Source of the DNA: Acidobacteriota bacterium
Lineage (GTDB): Bacteria; Acidobacteriota; Thermoanaerobaculia; Multivoradales; Multivoraceae
DNA: 64,000 nt
Assembly (NCBI GenBank): GCA_029263415.1
Contig: JAJCXN010000026.1
Span: forward strand, 62,001-126,000
Direction of reading: 5' to 3'
In this document: positions 53,525 through 60,810 of the stretch, one piece after another
Layout of the letters: the number at the start of each line of letters is the position of its first letter
Position numbering within the stretch: the stretch's first letter is position 1
Made by a program: the position numbers and the translations under genes
Notes under the pieces: generated by a model
What the model was told of the DNA's origin: nothing
The model's input: the letters and a program-made list of their open reading frames with translations, nothing else
The model's database searches: none

Positions 53525-55573
53525 ATGAGTCGGATCGTGGACGCGGTAGGTCGGGTTTGCACGGAGCGGGTGGTTGCCCGAGAGAGTACTCATCGACCCA
53601 GTGCTGATGGAACTGGTGTAGGACGGCTATGGAGCCGCCGCTTTCGCTCCTCACATGCCCTGGTTGCACTTGCCACGACACTGCTGGCAGGCGCCTCGTT
53701 CGCTGGTCGGTCCAGTGAAGGCAGCGGCCCGCTCGAGACCAACGCGCCGCCGGTTGTGGGCACGGATGCGCCGTTCTCGGCGACCATGGTCGCAGATGCG
53801 GCACGTGAGAATGATGCCGGCAGAACCCGCGAACTCTTGCGAGCTGGAGCAGACGTTAATGCTGGTCACGGCGATGGCTTCACAGCTTTGCACTGGGCTG
53901 CGCTGAAAGGTAATCGTGAGATCGCCGAGATGGTGTTGTATGCGGGGGCTCGCACCGAGTCGCGGACCAGGATCGGCGCGCACACGCCGCTAATGGTCGC
54001 GGCCAAGACCGGCAGTTCTGAGATCGTACGTTTGCTCACCGAGGCAGGCGCACAGGTCGATGCCGTCACGACCAACGGCACCACACCACTGATGCTCGCG
54101 GCCGCTGCTGGTGATCTCGAGGCGATGAACCTGCTCATCGATGCTGGTGCGAGCCCATGGTCGCGCGAGAACGCCAACGGTCAGACACCGCTTCACTTCG
54201 CGGCTGCCGGTGGCCGGACTGAGGCGGTCAACCTGTTGCTGGCTGCTGGTGCCGAGCACTGTGCGACGACCGATATCTTTGACGCAGTGGCCTCTGAGAA
54301 TGCCATTCGAGCGGAGATGATCAAGAAGTACCGGCGCGGCCGATCGGAAGAAGAATCTGAGGCGATGCCGGGCGGAAAACCGTCAGCGAAAGAGACGGCA
54401 AAGAACCCCAAGACAGGAGCCGGTGCCAAGGTCGCTGCCAAGAGCACCGGAGCAGACCCTGCACCCGGTGCGAGTGGCCTGACGGCAGATGACCCTGAAC
54501 GGAGGCCGGCTAATGCTAAGAAGCCGGCTAGAGATAAGAAGGCGTTCTCCTTGTTCCGCCGCAAGCCAAAGGAACCAGAGAAGGCACCCCAGCGTCCATT
54601 GAGTTTCGGGCAGTTGGTGGGGCACTCCGGCGGCATGACCCCTTTGCACTACGCTGCTCGTGGAGGGTATCGAGGCACTGTGGGCGTGTTGCTGGATCGC
54701 GGTGCGGATGTGAATCACTTGACCGATGGTGATCGATCAACCGCTTTGTTGATTGCGTCGATGAATGGGCATTTCGACCTGGCGATGGATCTCCTCGATC
54801 GCGGCGCGGATCCGAACTTGGCGAGTTCGGCGGGTGCCACTGCCTTGTACGCCGCGGTCAACGTCTACTGGGCACCGCACTCGTTTTATCCTCAACCGAC
54901 TGAGCAGTATCAACAGAGCACGACTCTCTACGAACTGCTTCAAGCGTTGCTGGATGCAGGTGCGGATCCCAATGCGCGTCTGACCAAGAAGGTCTGGTAC
55001 ACCGGTTACAACTTTGATCAGTCTGGTATCGACGAAACGGGGGCGACCGCGTTCTGGCGGGCAGCACAGGCTGCAGATGTCGCAGCCATGAAGATCTTGC
55101 ACGCAGGCGGTGCGGATTGGACCATCGCAACCGTTGTGGTTCCGGAGCGTCGCTCACCAAACGGACGCAACGCCGACAAGGATCTAGAGAAGTCGGCCCC
55201 ACAATTGGGCGATCCAGCGGTCTCGCCGTTCTTGGTCGCTAGTGGTGCGGGCTACGTTGGGAACTTTCACCGGGTGTCCGCCGGCGGATTCTTGAGGGCT
55301 TCGCGTTACTTCATCGAAGAGCTCGGTGCGGGGGTCAATTCGGTCGACGCCAAAGGGCAGGCGGCTGTGCACAATGCCGCAATGCGGGGCGACACCGACA
55401 TGATCATCTACTACGTTCTGCACGGAGCCGATGTCTCGGTGGTAACCCGCTCGGGAGACAACGTTGCCGATCTAGCGAACGGCCCGGTACAGAGGATTCA
55501 GCCCTTCCCAGAAACGCTAGCGCTATTAGAGGCACTCGGCGTCAAGCACAACGATCGCTGTGTCTCCTGCTAG
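53525..55573 (+). CDS. Exported ankyrin-repeat protein with C-terminal CxxC
   Basis: A 682-residue protein. A long basic N-terminal region leads to a hydrophobic signal (HALVALATTLLAGASFAG, about 42-60). Ankyrin repeats cover about 85-265 (GADVNAGHGDGFTALHWAA, TPLMVAAKTGSSEIV, TPLHFAAAGGRTEAV). A Lys/Ala/Pro-rich, probably disordered stretch spans about 280-365, then further ankyrin repeats (TPLHYAARGGYRGTV, GADPNLASSAGATALYAA). The chain ends NDRCVSC. It follows the DUF1552 gene with a GGAGGG ribosome-binding site and is likely part of the same unit. Presumed protein-protein scaffold in the periplasm. Confidence 0.9.
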   Translation: MSRIVDAVGRVCTERVVARESTHRPSADGTGVGRLWSRRFRSSHALVALATTLLAGASFAGRSSEGSGPLETNAPPVVGTDAPFSATMVADAARENDAGRTRELLRAGADVNAGHGDGFTALHWAALKGNREIAEMVLYAGARTESRTRIGAHTPLMVAAKTGSSEIVRLLTEAGAQVDAVTTNGTTPLMLAAAAGDLEAMNLLIDAGASPWSRENANGQTPLHFAAAGGRTEAVNLLLAAGAEHCATTDIFDAVASENAIRAEMIKKYRRGRSEEESEAMPGGKPSAKETAKNPKTGAGAKVAAKSTGADPAPGASGLTADDPERRPANAKKPARDKKAFSLFRRKPKEPEKAPQRPLSFGQLVGHSGGMTPLHYAARGGYRGTVGVLLDRGADVNHLTDGDRSTALLIASMNGHFDLAMDLLDRGADPNLASSAGATALYAAVNVYWAPHSFYPQPTEQYQQSTTLYELLQALLDAGADPNARLTKKVWYTGYNFDQSGIDETGATAFWRAAQAADVAAMKILHAGGADWTIATVVVPERRSPNGRNADKDLEKSAPQLGDPAVSPFLVASGAGYVGNFHRVSAGGFLRASRYFIEELGAGVNSVDAKGQAAVHNAAMRGDTDMIIYYVLHGADVSVVTRSGDNVADLANGPVQRIQPFPETLALLEALGVKHNDRCVSC

Positions 55574-55606
55574 CGGCGGTGCGGCCCGTTTTCGGTGAGG
55601 GTCTTC

Positions 55607-55648
55607 CCACACGCCACACGCCACACGCCACGCGCCACACGCCACACG
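55607..55648. repeat. Six 7-bp tandem repeats
   Basis: Head-to-tail CCACACG units (one variant CCACGCG) just after the ankyrin gene stop. The array lies in the 142-bp convergent gap before the creatininase-like gene end. A non-coding microsatellite. Confidence 0.85.
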
Positions 55649-55715
55649 ACAGATGCTGATAGCTGATCGGCTGAGAGCTGGCTCCTGAAGCGACGGTTCA
55701 TGTTTGCCAGACGAG

Positions 55716-56618
55716 CTATTGAGAAATCGCCTTGCGAATAGCGGCAACGGCTTCGTCAATCTTCTTGACCATGAGCTTCTCGCCGATCTGAAGAGTCTTC
55801 GCTACTGGGTCGATCGCTACGCCGTTGATGGTCGCTTTGCCCGCCTTCTTGCGCTCTTCATAGCGAACGCTGGAGGGATCGATGGTCATCATCATGGCCG
55901 TGATGGCGTAGTTGTCGTGTAGGCCTTCGTTGACTGGCTCTTCAACTCCGAGTCCGGTCGATAGCCAAGCAAATAAGTCTTCGTAGCGATAGTACTCGGC
56001 GATGTGGTGCACGCTGTTTGAGTTCCATTGCTTGTTCAGTTCGGTTGCAACTTGCTGCATCCCAGCCTGGTTGCCGCCGCTATCGCCGAGGAAGACGATG
56101 TGTTCGAAGCCGTGAGCACGCAGCGAGGCTGCAACGTCTGTGAGTACAGCGCGATAGGTCTCTTGACGGACACTCAGCGTCCCAGGGAACAGCATGTGGC
56201 CCGTTGGAGGCGAGATGTCACCCTCAGGTACCAACTTGATGATCGGTGCGCAGAGCGCGTCGCCTAGGGCCCGTGCGATTCGGTCACAGGTGCCGCGCAG
56301 GATGACGTTGTGCTTGCCGGTAACCAGATAGGGACCGTTCTGCTCCACGCCACCAGAGGTAACCAAGGCCGTGCGCTTGCCGTCGCTCATGGCGTCCCGG
56401 ACTTCCATCCAGGTGAGATCCTCGATCCAAACCGAGTCGACGGCGGGGATTGGCCGCTCTTGCGCGAGTTGCTGCTCGAGCATGCGAGCTCGCTGTTCGG
56501 GAGTTGGGCGTTGCTGAGCACTGGTTGTTGCTGCTACAGCAATGGACAGCAGCACTGCGAGTGCGAGCACAGAAGCAGAGTTGGGTCGAGTTGGGCGAGT
56601 GGATGGTCGATGACTCAC
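55716..56618 (-). CDS. Exported creatininase-family protein
   Basis: A 300-residue protein starting at a GTG (56618) with GGAG upstream. A signal peptide (SVLALAVLLSIAVAATTSAQ) is followed by the creatininase pattern: ALVTSGGVEQNGPYLVTGKH (metal-site Glu and His), ARALGDALCAPIIKLVPEGD, FLGDSGGNQAG and GLHDNYAITAM. Family members are metal-dependent amidohydrolases (creatinine amidohydrolase, or formamide hydrolases in flavin/F420 and mycofactocin pathways). The export signal is unusual for the enzymatically characterised members. Substrate unknown. Confidence 0.88.
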   Translation of the reverse strand: MSHRPSTRPTRPNSASVLALAVLLSIAVAATTSAQQRPTPEQRARMLEQQLAQERPIPAVDSVWIEDLTWMEVRDAMSDGKRTALVTSGGVEQNGPYLVTGKHNVILRGTCDRIARALGDALCAPIIKLVPEGDISPPTGHMLFPGTLSVRQETYRAVLTDVAASLRAHGFEHIVFLGDSGGNQAGMQQVATELNKQWNSNSVHHIAEYYRYEDLFAWLSTGLGVEEPVNEGLHDNYAITAMMMTIDPSSVRYEERKKAGKATINGVAIDPVAKTLQIGEKLMVKKIDEAVAAIRKAISQ

Positions 56619-56686
56619 GGCATTCTCCAAGAGGTGGTTGAAGCAGAACTGACCGTCCTGACGATCGACTGATCTTAGTGCAAGCG

Positions 56687-57649
56687 CTAGCGGTCGATCA
56701 CGACCGCGAGGCGCTCGCCGTTCCCAGACCATGCCAGGCGGCTGATGGAGCCAAGTCCGAGCGCCTCAAAGTCAACGACGACCTCCCACTCCTCGCCCTC
56801 GAAACGCAGTAGTTCCGTGCCTCGGCCAGTCCAAACGGAGCCGTCTGGCGCCCAGGCGTAGTCCTGACTGGCGCTGGGTAGCTCCACGATGGTTGAAAAC
56901 TGACTAGCAGCCTCCCCGGGCTGGTAGGCAACGAGCTCGAACTTGTCGGCGCCAGGTGCGGGACGTGAGAAGCTCATCGCAGTGGTGCCCCAGCGTGACC
57001 CAGGAATCTGTGCGAGTGCGCGCCCGGGGGCGTCGTGCAGAAACTGTGCACGCTCGCTGCCGAGAGTCATCAACTCTAGGGTTTGGGGCTCTCCCAGGAC
57101 GAACAGGATGAGGCGTCGTTGATCGATCCAGGCGTGGTACCCGATCGGATTGATCGCAGTTTGAAGAGGAGTCGGTGCAGTGCCATCGAGCGGCAACTTC
57201 CACAGCTGTTGGACCTGGTTGCCATAGTCCCGAATCACTGAGACTGCATTTTCACCCGGGACCGGGGTTGCCGAGTACAGGTCTTCAGCGAGCGAGAACA
57301 GCACCTTCTCCTGTGCCTGCTCGAAGTCGAAGACATGGATCTTAGTGGTGGTTTCTGAAGCGGCCGTAAAGACCAGGCGCCCATCAGGCAAGAACTGCGG
57401 TTGGTTGTCGTAGGCCTCCCGGTCGGTGACACGCTGAACTATGGGGTTGCGGTCGTGGAGCGTTTGGATGTCTAGGGTCACGATGTCGGTTGCTGGGGCC
57501 TGCGAGAAGCTTGGGCTCAGCGAAGCTAGGACAGTGGCTGCGGTAGCGAAGGTGACTGCAAAGGCAGTCGGGGTTCTTGGGCGACTGCCTTGAGCGGCGG
57601 TACCGGCAGTTGGGCTTTGCGGTGCTGAGACGCTGGTTCGTGTTTTCAT
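56687..57649 (-). CDS. Exported TolB/WD40-like beta-propeller protein
   Basis: A 320-residue protein with a polar N-terminal lead then a hydrophobic signal (TFATAATVLASLSPSFSQA). The mature part has propeller blade patterns such as DNQPQFLPDGRLVFTA, ATPVPGENAVSVI, QDYAWAPDGSVWTGRG and ISRLAWSGNGERLAVV, as in PD40/TolB-type propellers. No catalytic site was seen. Minus-strand neighbour of the creatininase-like gene (68-bp gap), so probably cotranscribed with it. Function unknown. Confidence 0.8.
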   Translation of the reverse strand: MKTRTSVSAPQSPTAGTAAQGSRPRTPTAFAVTFATAATVLASLSPSFSQAPATDIVTLDIQTLHDRNPIVQRVTDREAYDNQPQFLPDGRLVFTAASETTTKIHVFDFEQAQEKVLFSLAEDLYSATPVPGENAVSVIRDYGNQVQQLWKLPLDGTAPTPLQTAINPIGYHAWIDQRRLILFVLGEPQTLELMTLGSERAQFLHDAPGRALAQIPGSRWGTTAMSFSRPAPGADKFELVAYQPGEAASQFSTIVELPSASQDYAWAPDGSVWTGRGTELLRFEGEEWEVVVDFEALGLGSISRLAWSGNGERLAVVIDR

Positions 57650-57705
57650 GCGAAGGATCTTACCTACTCGACTGCCGCGCTGTTGCAGCCCGCGCCGAGA
57701 GCGGG

Positions 57706-58851
57706 CTAGCCTCCGATCTGGAGTGGAAGCGTAAGCACAGGATGCGTTTCTGGTGCGACCAGGGCACTGAGTACCTTCAGCTCGAGTTCTGTGCTCGGCA
57801 GGTTGGAGCCAGTCTTGAGTTCCAGGGTCCGCGCCTCGCCTGGTTCCAACGTGAACACTCTAGGTGAGTTGTGAAAACGGTGCGGGCCGACATTCTCCAG
57901 AATGAGCCGCGCACTACTGTTGTTGTTGAGTTTGACCCGCAGCACCGACGTGAGGTCGCCCCCGTAGACGGCGTACTGAGCAGACTCTCCTACAGTGAGC
58001 ATTGCGGGCAAGAGCAGATCAAGGTTGCGTGCTTCTCCGACCAAGAGATCTTCGAACCATGCGATGGTGCGTCCTGCCTTGAGCGCCTCGTGAATGCCCT
58101 CTAAGGAGCGTTCTTGAGCTAGAACCAAGGTGATGGGGCGATGCCCGCCCTGTGCGAGACGGTACTGCCAGTCGACCAGGCCGTGGATGTCAGACGTGCC
58201 AATCACAGCCAGCTCTTGCTCGATCGCGATCGACAGCGCTTCATCGGAATAGGTGAGGTCATTGACCACTTCGATTCCGTGCAATAAACCCTCGCTGATC
58301 AGCTGGCGGTGAAAATCGGTCAGAGCTGCCGTCCCGCTCGGTCGCTGCGCCAACCAGTTCGGATGGTTCCAGAATACGTAGGCGCCTTGGGCATTTGCCT
58401 CCTGGAGAATCGCCAATGGGTCGTCTAGGAGCAGTCGGTTCGCGTCCTTGATGAAGATTGCGTTGACATGGCCAGGTGGGTTCGAGCGCGTGACCTCTGA
58501 ACCGGGGATGATCATCAGGTCCGAGTTTCCTACGCTCTCGATTGCAAGCGCGTAGGCGCGGTTGCGATCCGGATGAGGAATGTCGTCCTGGTGCGGTTGG
58601 TACTCGAGGTGCTCGGTGAGGGAGATCGCGTCGAGGCCGTCCCGGATTGCTTCTTGAACTCGGATCGACGGCCACACCTCACCATCGGAGAACACCGAGT
58701 GGGTGTGTAGATCAGTCTTGAGGGTCAAGAAACCATCAACGTTCGGAAAGCGAATGCGGCGAGCGTCGTCGCTTTCTTGGGCACTCGCCGTTGCAGACAC
58801 GGCCAGTAGGAACAGGCCGAGGAAGGGTGCGAGGCGTCGGGTGGTCGTCAT
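57706..58851 (-). CDS. Exported PHP-domain phosphodiesterase (Sb-PDE-like)
   Basis: A 381-residue protein with a signal peptide (FLGLFLLAVSATASAQ). The PHP metal-binding domain shows DLHTHSVFSDGEV (H49, H51), GLDAISLTEHLEY, MIIPGSEVTRSNPPGHVNA, VFWNHPNW and VIGTSDIHG, the ordered His/Asp motifs of the PHP superfamily. The C-terminal 110 residues form a beta-rich domain. The pattern fits exported PHP proteins named after the Sphingobium Sb-PDE phosphodiesterase. It probably hydrolyses a phosphoester outside the cytoplasm. Same strand as the propeller gene and 56 bp upstream of it. Confidence 0.88.
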   Translation of the reverse strand: MTTTRRLAPFLGLFLLAVSATASAQESDDARRIRFPNVDGFLTLKTDLHTHSVFSDGEVWPSIRVQEAIRDGLDAISLTEHLEYQPHQDDIPHPDRNRAYALAIESVGNSDLMIIPGSEVTRSNPPGHVNAIFIKDANRLLLDDPLAILQEANAQGAYVFWNHPNWLAQRPSGTAALTDFHRQLISEGLLHGIEVVNDLTYSDEALSIAIEQELAVIGTSDIHGLVDWQYRLAQGGHRPITLVLAQERSLEGIHEALKAGRTIAWFEDLLVGEARNLDLLLPAMLTVGESAQYAVYGGDLTSVLRVKLNNNSSARLILENVGPHRFHNSPRVFTLEPGEARTLELKTGSNLPSTELELKVLSALVAPETHPVLTLPLQIGG

Positions 58852-58916
58852 CGGCTGAAAGCCCTTTCTGTTGGTTAAGGGGCGATGCGTTTCGCGGGCT
58901 GTGAGACGTAAAGGGG

Positions 58917-59339
58917 TTAGGCGAGTCTACTGCCAGCGTACACAGCGGCAACGCCAACCAGGATCTGAAGCGCCACATAGAGCGCCGCTTTGCCCCACTG
59001 ACTCTCTTGCAGCAATGTAAAAGTCTCGTAGCCGAACGCGGAAAATGTGGTGAAGCCGCCGAGCACACCAACGATCGCGAAGGTTCTGAGCACGGAAGTG
59101 GTGGGTTCCTGACCGAGGACGCCCACGACCATTCGCTCTGAACCCAGCAGCCAGCCGATAAGGAAGCAGCCGATCAGATTGGCCAGCGCGGTGCCTGCGT
59201 ATGGACCCATCGCTCCTAGGCGCGTTGAGTTGTGGACGATCCAGGACACGCACAAACGTAGTGATGCGCCGAGCGCACCCCCGGCTGCCGCACTCAGCAA
59301 GAGCGGCAACGGTGGCAGCGGTGGCAATGGCGCGCTCAA
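58917..59339 (-). CDS. crcB: Fluoride efflux protein CrcB/FluC
   Basis: A 140-residue four-helix membrane protein. The family signatures are GGALGASLRL, TALANLIGCFLIGWLLG and VGVLGGFTTFSAFGYETFTL, the TTFS segment holding the fluoride-path residues. It functions as a dimeric channel that expels fluoride. Its start overlaps the DUF2007 gene by 4 bp, so it is cotranscribed and probably translationally coupled. No fluoride riboswitch was seen upstream. Confidence 0.93.
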   Translation of the reverse strand: MSAPLPPLPPLPLLLSAAAGGALGASLRLCVSWIVHNSTRLGAMGPYAGTALANLIGCFLIGWLLGSERMVVGVLGQEPTTSVLRTFAIVGVLGGFTTFSAFGYETFTLLQESQWGKAALYVALQILVGVAAVYAGSRLA

Positions 59340-59665
59340 GGGCTGGTGTTGGTGTCGTCGGCAGGATCGTAGTCGAAGGGCTCGGCGTCTTCTTGGGCAA
59401 GAAGGAACTCACGCGCAGATTCAGCGTCAGCCGCGCGCACGAGGAGTTTGGCGCCATAAAGTCGGCGGCCGAAGAGCTGCATGATCGGGGCGAGACCGTG
59501 TCGCCCACCCAGTGTGTGGAGTTGCTCGCGACCATGGGTCGCGGTTACGAAGCCAGCGCTCTGTAACAGACTTTGGACCACGTCGAGTTCAGTGACGTCT
59601 TTGGTGGTGAACACCGAGACCAAGTCGTTCAGATCGTGAACGTCTGAAGCCGGAGGATCGATCAC
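59336..59665 (-). CDS. DUF2007-like putative signal-transducing protein
   Basis: A 109-residue protein. LVSVFTTKDVTELDVVQSLL, LQSAGFVTATHG and AKLLVRAADAESAREFLL follow the DUF2007 ('putative signal transducing protein') pattern. The C-terminal tail is acidic. Start is a GTG at 59665, 3 bp after the stop of the upstream membrane-protein gene. It sits between that gene and crcB in a tight minus-strand unit. Function unknown. Confidence 0.75.
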   Translation of the reverse strand: MIDPPASDVHDLNDLVSVFTTKDVTELDVVQSLLQSAGFVTATHGREQLHTLGGRHGLAPIMQLFGRRLYGAKLLVRAADAESAREFLLAQEDAEPFDYDPADDTNTSP

Positions 59666-59668
59666 AAG

Positions 59669-60529
59669 CTAGAAGGTGACGCCCATCCGGTCACGGATCA
59701 TGAAAGCGAACACGATCGAAACAAGAAGTGGGATCAACATCCAGGGCATCTCGACCCAGAGGAATGAGACACCGCGCACTGGATAGTTGACTGTGATCGA
59801 TTCGACGGGAGCGGTTCGGTCGAACGGTGGTTCGGCGGGGTAGAGCAGGAGCTTGCTCAGGCTCTTAGCGTAGCGCCCAGGCGAGATGCGCCAGAAGTCG
59901 TCGGTGACGACCAGGCTCTTGTCGACTTGGATGTTGGATGCGCCCGCGCCTTCGGTGAGACTGTCAGGCAGCGTCCACTGAAGTTGATAACGACCGGGCT
60001 TTTCGCCGACCACGCGCCAGGCGAGCTGCCGCTTCGTGGGTATCCATACTGCTGGCGATTCAACCCGAACCCCGTCTGGAGCCATGAGCGCAACTTGAGG
60101 AGCGTCGGTGGACCGGATGGCCTCTTCTTTCAAGGTCATGGTGACGGTGGTCGATTGTTCGGGGTCGAGACCATGGTACCCGTAGTGGAACTGAAGCTGT
60201 GCGAACAGAAACCACATGGGAATGAGCATCACCACAAGAGGCACCAAACTGAGTGCAATGTAGACGGCATTGTTGCGCAGCAGGCCGCCGAGCGCCTTGA
60301 GGATCTTCGGTAGATCATCGTTGAACAGACGGATCTCGTAGAACCCTGAGCTGATCCTCGCCTTGATCCGCTCGATCGCGGCTTGGTCGGAGAATTGCTT
60401 GTAAGCAAGCAACGCAACCACCGCGAGGGGTAGGCCAAGTAGGGACAGGGGAATCCAGCCAGGCAGAGTGCTGAATGGGAGTAGCAGCAGGTCAAAGAGC
60501 CCGCGCAGGATGGAGTTGAGGAAGGTCAT
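59669..60529 (-). CDS. Membrane protein of unknown function, three TM segments
   Basis: A 286-residue protein. A first membrane segment (about 12-44) is followed by a charged helical stretch (about 46-88, FSDQAAIERIKARISSGFY, NDDLPKILKALGGLLRNN), a second segment (about 90-115, SLVPLVVMLIPMWFLFAQLQ), a long extracytoplasmic domain (about 116-255) and a last segment (about 258-282). The early layout (TM, cytosolic helical hairpin, TM) recalls the EMC3/YidC superfamily, but this is only a resemblance. It is flanked by a small regulator-like gene and DUF2007 on the same strand. Confidence 0.75.
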   Translation of the reverse strand: MTFLNSILRGLFDLLLLPFSTLPGWIPLSLLGLPLAVVALLAYKQFSDQAAIERIKARISSGFYEIRLFNDDLPKILKALGGLLRNNAVYIALSLVPLVVMLIPMWFLFAQLQFHYGYHGLDPEQSTTVTMTLKEEAIRSTDAPQVALMAPDGVRVESPAVWIPTKRQLAWRVVGEKPGRYQLQWTLPDSLTEGAGASNIQVDKSLVVTDDFWRISPGRYAKSLSKLLLYPAEPPFDRTAPVESITVNYPVRGVSFLWVEMPWMLIPLLVSIVFAFMIRDRMGVTF

Positions 60530-60602
60530 AGAGGTTCAGTCGCAGTGAGCAGGTGGCTGGGTAGGAGGCCCGGTGAACAAACGCGTCAAGGGGGAAGCGG
60601 CG

Positions 60603-60797
60603 TCAGGAAATGTAGCCAAGACCTTGAAGTCGTTTCTTGATCTCTTCTTCCGAGTCGGCATCCTCGAGTTTGGCGAGCTCCTTCTCGAGAGCATGGGTGA
60701 CGAACTCCTCAGGCGAGGAATAGCCGGCGATTTCTGAATAGCGCTTGATCTTGTCGAGCAGCTCTTTCTCGAGCTTGATTCTGTTGCTACCAAACAT
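60603..60797 (-). CDS. Small ribbon-helix-helix-like protein
   Basis: A 64-residue protein. KLEKELLDKIKRYSEIAGYS, then SPEEFVTHALEKELAKLE looks like a short strand followed by two helices, as in ribbon-helix-helix proteins, then an acidic Glu-rich segment. AGGAG lies 6 nt before the ATG at 60797. It follows the phosphatase-family gene by 13 bp and precedes the membrane-protein gene, so it is in the same transcription unit. DNA binding is possible but unproven. Confidence 0.75.
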   Translation of the reverse strand: MFGSNRIKLEKELLDKIKRYSEIAGYSSPEEFVTHALEKELAKLEDADSEEEIKKRLQGLGYIS

Positions 60798-60810
60798 GGG
60801 GGTCTCCTGT

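Noticed and set aside
59340-59700. Fluoride riboswitch for crcB
   Set aside because: The crcB start overlaps the DUF2007 gene by 4 bp, leaving no leader; no crcB-motif pattern was seen.
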